Translations under genes and position numbers: made by a program
From: Actinomycetes bacterium
GTDB lineage: Bacteria > Actinomycetota > CALGFH01
DNA: 5,959 bases
Reading direction: 5' to 3'
Assembly (NCBI GenBank): GCA_030152105.1
Contig: JASLIH010000108.1
Span: forward strand, 1 to 5,959
Part shown: positions 1 through 4,660 of the stretch, one piece after another
Position numbering within the stretch: position 1 is the first letter of the stretch
Layout of the letters: every line of letters begins with the position of its first letter
Notes under the pieces: model-generated
What the model was told of the DNA's origin: nothing
Database searches by the model: none
Seen by the model: only the letters and a program-made list of their open reading frames with translations

Positions 1-1
1 G

Positions 2-181
2 TCGCTTGTGTGGGCCGTCCTTGACCGGGCCTCCCGCGGCTGGCGCGGGCTGGCCATGACCCCGCAAGGCCTGCGCTTGCTGCAGGACCTGCGCCGCCAA
101 CTCCTCGACCCACCCACCCCGATCCGACCACCGATCCAGGACACCCCGAGCGACAACGAAACCGTCGGAGCCGTCGCCTAA
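2..181 (+). CDS. IS256/mutator-type transposase, C-terminal end (partial)
   Basis: The frame enters from the left edge and stops with TAA at 179-181, giving 59 visible residues. It opens SLVWAVLDRASRGWRGL and continues with a Met-Thr-Pro-Gln stretch, an Arg/Leu-rich helix and a Pro-rich polar tail. I recognise this (ALDRASRGWRG, MTP, LRRQLLDPP) as the typical C-terminus of actinobacterial mutator/IS256-family transposases, DDE enzymes that move their own insertion sequence by cut-and-paste or copy-out. The catalytic DDE residues lie outside the window, so activity cannot be judged. No start codon is visible. A 6-bp hairpin and a possible element end follow the stop. The next gene is on the opposite strand, so the element lies tail-to-tail with host sequence. 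Family assignment rests on recalled motif similarity; other transposase families are less likely. Confidence 0.72.
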   Translation, partial: SLVWAVLDRASRGWRGLAMTPQGLRLLQDLRRQLLDPPTPIRPPIQDTPSDNETVGAVA

Positions 182-190
182 CATGCCGCC

Positions 191-205
191 ACGAGGGAGC
201 CTCGT
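191..205 (+). terminator. Small hairpin after the transposase stop
   Basis: ACGAGG and CCTCGT form a perfect 6-bp stem around a GAG loop, ten bases after the transposase stop. No T-run follows, so this is at best a weak intrinsic terminator or a structure at the element end. Confidence 0.3.
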
Positions 206-207
206 CC

Positions 208-238
208 GTCGATTTACACCGCAGCTGGGACGCCACCG
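208..238 (+). repeat. Possible right terminal inverted repeat of the IS256-like element
   Basis: The stretch contains GTCGATTTACACC followed by GGGACGCCACC. Read on the other strand it contains GGTGTAAATCGAC, a kind of sequence I associate with the ends of actinobacterial mutator-family elements. Its position about 27 bases after the transposase stop is right for an element end. The left copy is outside the window, so neither the repeat nor a target duplication can be confirmed. The exact end is a guess. Confidence 0.35.
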
Positions 239-310
239 TCTGAGGACAGTACTGCACGAGCGGTGCTACGCGGAGACCGCAGGAGATGATGCTGGGCGTT
301 CGAGCCGGCT

Positions 311-330
311 TGCCAGCAATCTGCCAGCAA
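311..330. repeat. Two direct copies of a 9-mer at an 11-bp period
   Basis: TGCCAGCAA occurs at 311-319 and 322-330 (TTGCTGGCA twice on the minus strand, 11 bases apart). One helical turn between copies places both on the same DNA face. The pair lies between the end of the transposase element and the end of the DUF1232 gene. The function is unknown. Confidence 0.5.
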
Positions 331-369
331 CAAGGCCTCACATCACCACATAGCACCCGGATGCGGGAG

Positions 370-804
370 CTAGGCCTGATCGGAGCGATCGGGCTGGTCG
401 GCCAGGCCACACAGCCGCAGGACGGCGGCGAGCCCATCCTCGGTTCCCGGCCAATACCCCCGGATCGGCTCCAACCCGGCGCTGCGCACGACCGAGCGGA
501 GGACCGCGGTCACGATGATCGCGTCGTCGGCGTAGCCCAGCACCGGGACGAAGTCGGGAATCAGGTCGATGGGGATGGCCAGGTAGCCGAGCACGAGCCA
601 CAGCCGGATCCGCACGTCCCGCGCCAGTGATCGGTCGCCGGCAAGGCGCCGCAGCAGGCGCAGCACGTCCGGGAGCAGCCGAAGCGCTTCGGCCAGCAGC
701 GAAGCCTCGGGTCGGGCGACCAGCAGGGCGAAGACCAAGGCAACCCAGGTCAATGCCAAGGCTGCGCCGACCCCGAGGAGCAACCGAAGCACCATGGTCG
801 TCAT
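370..804 (-). CDS. DUF1232/YkvA-family small membrane protein
   Basis: With the chosen start this is a 144-residue protein. Residues 4-30 form a strongly hydrophobic N-terminal membrane helix. A Leu/Arg-rich helix follows at about 36-56. The family signature PIDLIPDFVPVLGYADD lies at 78-94, and a conserved-looking tail containing YWPGTEDGL is at 117-125. This signature defines DUF1232 (YkvA-like) proteins, whose biochemical role is not established. The frame is open to an ATG at 963, but the extra 53 residues are polar and unlike the family. The ATG at 804 (or 795) directly precedes the membrane helix, so I prefer it, although no strong Shine-Dalgarno sits before it. A start at 849 has GAAGG ten bases upstream and is the main alternative. 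The gene stands alone, divergent from the 48-residue gene and convergent with the transposase end. Confidence 0.82.
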   Translation of the reverse strand: MTTMVLRLLLGVGAALALTWVALVFALLVARPEASLLAEALRLLPDVLRLLRRLAGDRSLARDVRIRLWLVLGYLAIPIDLIPDFVPVLGYADDAIIVTAVLRSVVRSAGLEPIRGYWPGTEDGLAAVLRLCGLADQPDRSDQA

Positions 805-973
805 CGGACGCTCAGCAAGGTACCGCCGGTCTCGCAACGGTGCGAGCATGGCGGGTGTGCCTTCAGGATTGGTCCCGCTGTGGCTTATCCCGATTTGAGG
901 TAGTGCCAGGTATGGTGGGCGCTCGCGAAGGGGAGTATCCCGCGTGCGGTCCACCGTCATCACGGCATTGCGC

Positions 974-985
974 CCGGTGCACCGG
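974..985. promoter_or_regulatory. Perfect 12-bp palindrome between divergent genes
   Basis: CCGGTGCACCGG is a perfect 12-base inverted repeat. It sits in the region between the DUF1232 gene (-) and the 48-residue gene (+), where a shared operator would be expected. In GC-rich DNA such a palindrome can arise by chance. I could not identify convincing -10/-35 boxes beside it. Confidence 0.25.
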
Positions 986-1034
986 CCCGTCAGGGTGGAG
1001 AGACCTTCGGCTCACAATCCGATCACCACCAGCC

Positions 1035-1042
1035 GAAGGAGG
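1035..1042 (+). promoter_or_regulatory. Strong ribosome binding site of the 48-residue gene
   Basis: GAAGGAGG ends four bases before the ATG at 1047. It is close to a full anti-16S complement and fixes this start, even though the frame is open much further upstream. Confidence 0.85.
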
Positions 1043-1046
1043 ACCC

Positions 1047-1193
1047 ATGGCATCGCTCACCAAGCTCATCAAGGACTTCGCGGGAAGCCCCAAGAGCCAG
1101 CAGCTGATCGAGCAGGTCAAGGAGCAGGCCAGCAAGCCCGAGAACCGCCGCAAGCTCGAGGAGCTGCGGAAGCGATACGCCAAGCGGCGGTAG
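1047..1193 (+). CDS. Small charged helical protein, 48 residues, unknown function
   Basis: This short gene starts at ATG 1047, set by the GAAGGAGG site, and ends at TAG 1191-1193. The protein is rich in Lys, Arg, Glu and Gln. It has an amphipathic N-terminal stretch (SLTKLIKDFAGSPKSQQL) and a second helix (NRRKLEELRKRYAKRR) that ends very basic. Pro at 15 and 31 probably break it into short helices. There is no Cys, membrane segment or signal peptide. Short proteins of this general pattern (a basic 'RSPQGQ'-like middle and an Arg/Lys-rich end) occur as hypothetical proteins in Actinobacteria. I do not know a function; nucleic-acid or membrane-surface binding is only a guess from charge. The excellent ribosome binding site and the protein-like composition make a real, well-translated gene likely. 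It converges on the MFS remnant, with 38 bases between the stops. Confidence 0.8.
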   Translation: MASLTKLIKDFAGSPKSQQLIEQVKEQASKPENRRKLEELRKRYAKRR

Positions 1194-1231
1194 CAAGGGA
1201 TCTGGACGACCGGCGCGTCGAGTGCCCGGCT

Positions 1232-1645
1232 TCATCCGGTGACTCGGGACTCACGGTGGTCGAGCCAGGCGGTCGCGGCGACGGCGAGGACCATCCTCTC
1301 CGCGGCGTAGGCGAACCCGACGGTCGGGGTGGCCGCCACATACAGCAGGCCCACGATCGTCGAGGACAGGAAGTCGCCGGCCGACTGGAGCCCGCCCAGC
1401 AGGCCGAACCCGCTGCCGCGCAGCCGGTCGGGCAGTAGCTGGGCGACCAGGGTGGACTCGGCCGTCTCGGCCAACCCGATCCCGGCCCCGGCAACACAGA
1501 AGCACCCCGCCAGCAGCAGCCAGTGGTGGATCGAGAACGCATAGCCGCCGTAGGCCAGGACATAGGCGGCGGCCCCGGCGGCGAACACCGACCTCGGCCC
1601 CCACCGGTCGATCCAGGCCCCACCGACCAGGGCGACGACGGAGCC
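1232..1645 (-). pseudogene. Major facilitator superfamily transporter, N-terminally truncated remnant
   Basis: The readable homology begins with a stretch containing GGAWIDRWGPRSVFAAG, the cytoplasmic D-R-G loop motif of MFS carriers. About five hydrophobic segments of the C-terminal half follow, including GAGIGLAETAESTLVAQLLP and the LRGSGFGLLGGLQSAGD stretch. It ends normally at TGA 1232-1234. Upstream of about 1645 the same frame turns into Gly/Arg-rich sequence and meets a stop at 1700-1702. No ATG or ribosome binding site precedes it. The only GTG in the intact part (1588) lies inside a membrane segment. The first six or seven helices are therefore missing, so it cannot be a working transporter. 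The residues resemble sugar or drug efflux-type MFS proteins of Actinobacteria, but the substrate cannot be named. Loss by deletion or rearrangement at about 1645-1700 is inferred. Confidence 0.75.
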
Positions 1646-1691
1646 GTGGCGGCGCTCACCGCGGCCACCGATCCCGCCCGCCGGCGGCGCT

Positions 1692-1714
1692 GATGAGACT
1701 CATCGGCGTCTCAT
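1692..1714. promoter_or_regulatory. Overlapping inverted repeats upstream of tatA (possible operator)
   Basis: GATGAG at 1692-1697 and CTCATC at 1699-1704 form a perfect inverted repeat around one A. ATGAGAC at 1693-1699 also pairs with GTCTCAT at 1708-1714. A further GTGAGATG follows near 1722-1729. The cluster lies 48-70 bases before the tatA start, a position suited to a repressor site over a promoter. No regulator is known; this is inference from symmetry. Confidence 0.4.
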
Positions 1715-1761
1715 GCTAACGGTGAGATGCTTGCGGGGCACCTTGAAGACGAAGGCACTGC

Positions 1762-1947
1762 GTGGACGACAAGTACCTAATCGTGATGCTGGTGCTGGCG
1801 ATCCTGTTCGGAGCCAGTCGCCTGCCGACGCTTGGCCGCAATATTGGCCAGGGGATCCGGGAGTTCAGGAAAGGCCTCGCTGAAGGCGCCCAGGATGACG
1901 GCGTCGAGAAGGCGTCGCCAGCCGACGACAGCAGCACCGCGAGCTGA
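1762..1947 (+). CDS. tatA: TatA/E-family twin-arginine translocase component
   Basis: This 61-residue protein has the TatA layout. It has a short acidic N-terminus (DDK), a membrane helix at about 5-16, the Phe-Gly hinge at 16-17 and an amphipathic helix at about 20-40 carrying RLPTLGR, IGQGIREFRKGL. It ends in a polar acidic tail of about 20 residues. TatA oligomers line the pore through which folded proteins with twin-arginine signals cross the membrane. The start is GTG 1762, with GAAGG ending six bases upstream; an in-frame stop at 1744-1746 rules out an earlier start. No tatC or tatB neighbours are in the window, as is common for stand-alone Actinobacterial tatA copies. The length is near the low end for the family. 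TatB is a less likely alternative because the protein is short and has the TatA-type hinge. Confidence 0.88.
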   Translation: MDDKYLIVMLVLAILFGASRLPTLGRNIGQGIREFRKGLAEGAQDDGVEKASPADDSSTAS

Positions 1948-1967
1948 GAAGCCGACCGGAGGCTCTC
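1946..1967 (+). terminator. Imperfect stem-loop at the tatA stop
   Basis: GAG-A-AGCC pairs with GGCTCTC (seven pairs with one bulged A) around a 7-base loop, overlapping the tatA stop codon. No T-run follows, so its role as a terminator is weakly supported. Confidence 0.25.
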
Positions 1968-2310
1968 GCGGCGGCCGATGGCGCCCATGGGCTGGAGCGA
2001 GCTCGACGGCCCCTGCGCCGAAGCCGGGCGCAACAGCACATGGTCGACGATGGCAGGCCATCCGGTGGGGTGGCCGGGCTGGTGGCCGCGCTCGGATACA
2101 ACTCGTTCCCTGGCCGGCCGGCGGCGCCGGCGGCTTGGCCGCTGCGCCAAGGTCGCCGTGTTCGTGATGTCGGCTTGTCCCTGGCCGAGCTACTGCCGAC
2201 TGCCGCGGACCCCGGGGTGGTCATGCGTCTCCGTCTGGATTGCCACGCTGGGGCTGTTACTCCTCCCGCGTCGCGGCCAGCGACCCGCAGGTTCGGGGTG
2301 ATGGCGGGCG
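1968..2310. other. Gap between convergent tatA and esterase genes, no supported gene
   Basis: Open frames exist on both strands, but their translations are Arg/Pro/Gly/Ser-rich, without domain motifs or convincing ribosome binding sites. A plus-strand frame from 2040 reads somewhat protein-like in the middle (GLSLAELLPTAADPGVV) and could be decayed coding DNA, but I cannot assign a family. I see no tRNA, array or clear terminator here. Confidence 0.6.
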
Positions 2311-3384
2311 TCAGGGGGGCCCGTGGCCGCCCCGCGGGAGGTGTGCCCCGAGCCATTCGAAGGCGGCAAGGCTGGCCGCATACCAGACCCGGAAGTTGTG
2401 GCCGCCGTTGGGGAGGGTCAGGGTGACCAGGGGCAGCCTCCCGGAGGCGGCGCGACGCATGGCCAGCATGGCGCCCATCGCCTGGTGGTCGCCACGGCTG
2501 GCGGCAAGGTACAGCGGCACGCGAACGCGCCGGTGGCCAACCAGCCACTTGGGGGAGTTCCAGCGCCACGCGGCCACGCTGCCCCTGTACAGGTCGCCGG
2601 TCGTGCCGTCCACGACGGCGTTGTAGTAGCCCGAAAGCGACGCCGCCGCGGCGTACCGGTCCGGGTGGTGCAAGGCGACGTTGACCGCGCAGAAGCCGCC
2701 CGTCGAATATCCGGCCGTGGCCCACCCGTGGGGGGTGTCGAGCGCCCGGAAGTCCCGCCCGATGTCGGCGGGGACGTCGACGGCGAGGTAGGTCTCGTCC
2801 CGCTGGCCCCCGACGGCGTCGACGCACTCGCTGTCCTGACCGGGATCGTAGTCGGATGGGAGGACCGCGATGACGGGCGGAAGGCTGCCGATGGCGATCT
2901 CGGCATCGAGGACTCGCGCCAGGTGCATCTGGCTGACCCAGTTGCGGGGGCTCCCGGGATAGCCGTGGAACAACTCCAGCACCGGAAACCGCCGCCTGGC
3001 CTGGGATCGCTGGAAGTAGGCGGCCGGAAGGTAGACCAACCCTTCCCGGGTCACGCCGGAACGGGCGCCGTTGAGCTGTACCCGGACGATCCGGCCCCTT
3101 TCGCTGGTGGCGACGTCCAGGTCGCCGGGGGCTCTGGCAGCGACGATCACCTGCACCGGCGTGCGCCCGAGCAGGTCGTCCAGTGAGCTGTAGAAGTCAT
3201 AGGAGCGGTTCACCGCGTCGGCCGTCACCACCACGCCGGAGGCCATGACAAGCAGCAGCGACAACAGCCTCATGGGAAGGGCCCACCAGCGCGGCCACCG
3301 ATTCCACAGCAGCATCGTCGCCGACACCACGGTCGCTGCCACCACCATGAGCAGGACCAGGAACGGCAGCCCGATGAGCGTCAT
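2311..3384 (-). CDS. Membrane-anchored alpha/beta-hydrolase esterase
   Basis: This is a 357-residue protein. Two N-terminal membrane helices (about 3-26 and 36-56) are joined by an Arg-rich loop (NRWPRWW), which by the positive-inside rule puts the catalytic domain outside the membrane. The esterase fold (putative esterase/antigen-85-like, PF00756 type) follows. An oxyanion-hole stretch HGYPGSPRNW is at 140-149. The nucleophile elbow GYSTGG gives Ser227, SRGDH gives a candidate acid Asp299, and GGHNF gives His329. ATG 3384 is preceded by GGGGGAG with a 5-base gap. The ATG overlaps the stop of the lysA remnant as ATGA. As the last gene of an operon led by an aminoacyl-lipid synthase, it may be the hydrolase that removes amino acids from membrane lipids; pairing of MprF-type synthases with such hydrolases is known in other bacteria. 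Other substrates, such as mycolyl or acetyl esters, are possible. Confidence 0.88.
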   Translation of the reverse strand: MTLIGLPFLVLLMVVAATVVSATMLLWNRWPRWWALPMRLLSLLLVMASGVVVTADAVNRSYDFYSSLDDLLGRTPVQVIVAARAPGDLDVATSERGRIVRVQLNGARSGVTREGLVYLPAAYFQRSQARRRFPVLELFHGYPGSPRNWVSQMHLARVLDAEIAIGSLPPVIAVLPSDYDPGQDSECVDAVGGQRDETYLAVDVPADIGRDFRALDTPHGWATAGYSTGGFCAVNVALHHPDRYAAAASLSGYYNAVVDGTTGDLYRGSVAAWRWNSPKWLVGHRRVRVPLYLAASRGDHQAMGAMLAMRRAASGRLPLVTLTLPNGGHNFRVWYAASLAAFEWLGAHLPRGGHGPP

Positions 3385-3866
3385 CCCAACTCCCCCGACA
3401 TGTCTTGGAGGTGGCCGCGAGCGACGGCGCGCGGTGGCGCGGCCCTGGGGCTGGGCAACGTTGGCGGTGTCGAGGACACCTTTAACCCCTCGGCCTCTGG
3501 TGACCCGGCTGGCTGGTGGGCGGGGCAGCGACCGGGGGGGCCGGGTGACTCCCAGGCGAGCAGGTCGCCCCAGGTCTCCCGCTGGCGGCTGAGGAGCGCC
3601 TCGCTGCCGGCGACGACCACCTCGGCCGGGCGGGGCTGACCGTTGTAGTCGGACGCCATGACCATGCCGTAGGCACCGGTGTCCAGCACCGCGACCAGAT
3701 CACCGCGCCGGTAAGCGACCGTCACCTCGTCCAGGTCGTACAGATAGACGGGGGTGCCGGCCGCTCCGGCGAGCTGGTCGACGGGCAGGCCGCCAACATG
3801 GAGCACACCGTCGCGGTAGGAGAACGGCTCGCCGCCGTCGAGGCGGAAGGAGGATCTCGCGGTCAT
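3381..3866 (-). pseudogene. lysA: Diaminopimelate decarboxylase with internal in-frame deletion
   Basis: The 161-codon frame joins the two ends of a LysA-type enzyme, which is normally a little over 400 residues. Residues 15-52 match the N-terminus (FSYRDG, LPVDQLA, GTPVYLYDLDEV). Residues 54-106 match the C-terminus (GDLVAVLDTGAYGMVMASDYN, then QPRPAEVVV and RRETWxDLLA-like sequence). The central barrel, including the PLP-binding lysine and the catalytic CES-type loop, is absent; the junction is near codons 52-54 (about 3705-3712). The cofactor-contacting Tyr of the GAY motif (Tyr66) remains. An intact protein would decarboxylate meso-diaminopimelate to L-lysine; this one cannot. A Pro-rich tail of about 55 residues (107-161) is unlike LysA and may be former intergenic DNA. 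The start ATG 3866 has GAGGAG five bases upstream and overlaps the previous stop as ATGA. A related PLP decarboxylase is an alternative parent. An assembly error must also be considered. Confidence 0.8.
3466..3480. repeat. Perfect hairpin before the esterase gene
   Basis: GGTGTC and GACACC form a 6-bp stem with a GAG loop, followed on the plus strand by TTT. It lies in the non-LysA tail of the lysA remnant, about 80 bases upstream of the esterase start. It could be an mRNA structure or operator between the two genes, or chance. Confidence 0.3.
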
Positions 3867-4660
3867 GGGGTCTCCTCGGATCCCGCCCGGCCGACCGGCG
3901 CGCGGCGGGCCCCCCCAGCCAACGCCGCGGCCGCCGGCTCCACCGGGATGGGCTGCGGCTGGGGGGTTGGCCGCAGGATCAGCGCGCCGGCGACCCCGAT
4001 CGCCGCTGCGACGAGGTGCTCGACGGTGGCCAGATTCGGGGTGGTAGCGAGATCAATGGCCAGGCCGGTGACGAGGGCGGTGGCCAGCGGCGCCGACTGG
4101 GTGAGGACAGCGAGGGCGGCGGCCGCGGTGACCACGACCGCCGAGGTGCCGACGTCCAGTCCGCCCAGGCCCCCGCCGACGTGGGGACCGGCCAGCCAGC
4201 ATAGGTCGACCGCGACGGTGGGGACAGCGTGGCCGAGTACTCCGAGCAGCAGCAGCCAACGGCTGCCGACCATCGCCTCCAGCGGCCCGAGCAGCAGCCA
4301 GACGGCGGTGACCGTCCAGACCGCCTCCACCGGCCGTCGGACCAGCAGGGCGCTGCCGAACAGTGGGACCGGGCGGCCGCGAGCCAGATCGGCGGCCCGC
4401 CAGGCACAGCAGGCCTCGACCAGCCGGTGTCCGGCTCCCGGGTCGCGCCAAAGCGCGCTCACCAGCAGCGCGGCCAGCGCGTAGGCGACCGAGACAGGGG
4501 CCAGGGCGACCAGGCCGTCGCTCGCCACCCGCCGGCGGAACGGCCGCTGGTAGGCCATCAGCCAGCTGAGGCCGGCCTGCATCCATCCAATGACGGGTCC
4601 GCCCGGCCCACCCGGCGGGGGAGACGACCGGGCAGGCCGGGCAGGTCGGGAGACGATCAT
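3863..4660 (-). CDS. Rhomboid-like integral membrane protein
   Basis: This is a 265-residue protein. A Pro-rich N-terminus (1-25) precedes about six membrane segments: roughly 48-70, 113-130, 134-156, 170-187, 190-205 and 212-228. It ends in a polar Pro/Ala-rich tail. Motifs match the actinobacterial rhomboid-like family. GLDVGTSAVV (Ser173) sits where the family has DVGVSYG, AIDLATT precedes EHLVAAAIG (His215), and GHAVPT (His144) lies in the middle. In true rhomboids, Ser in GxSG and a distant His form an intramembrane serine protease dyad. Here the Gly after Ser is Ala, so protease activity is uncertain and a non-proteolytic role is possible. ATG 4660 overlaps the stop of the upstream synthase as ATGA; the local ribosome binding site is weak (GACGG), fitting coupled translation. 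ATG 4582 is an alternative start without a site. The same frame stays open further upstream only as a shadow. Confidence 0.78.
   Translation of the reverse strand: MIVSRPARPARSSPPPGGPGGPVIGWMQAGLSWLMAYQRPFRRRVASDGLVALAPVSVAYALAALLVSALWRDPGAGHRLVEACCAWRAADLARGRPVPLFGSALLVRRPVEAVWTVTAVWLLLGPLEAMVGSRWLLLLGVLGHAVPTVAVDLCWLAGPHVGGGLGGLDVGTSAVVVTAAAALAVLTQSAPLATALVTGLAIDLATTPNLATVEHLVAAAIGVAGALILRPTPQPQPIPVEPAAAALAGGARRAPVGRAGSEETP

Noticed and set aside
375..393. Hairpin with a GAG loop at the end of the DUF1232 gene
   Set aside because: CCTGATCG/CGATCGGG lies inside the last codons and has no T-run, so it is more likely a by-product of coding GC content than a terminator.
286..630. Plus-strand frame of 114 codons preceded by AGGAG
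   Set aside because: It is antisense to the DUF1232 gene, its AGGAG touches the first ATG without a gap, and its translation has no family-like features.
1588..1588. GTG 1588 as start of a functional small MFS protein
   Set aside because: It lies inside a membrane segment and lacks a ribosome binding site, and MFS-like sequence continues upstream of it.
1865..2827. Minus-strand 320-codon frame across the tatA-esterase gap
   Set aside because: It overlaps tatA and the esterase in other frames and is Arg/Pro/Ala-rich throughout. An internal ATG near 2223 preceded by GGAG gives no recognisable protein.
2323..3186. Plus-strand 287-codon frame
   Set aside because: It is antisense to the esterase, whose catalytic motifs are clear; the reverse frame is a GC-driven shadow.
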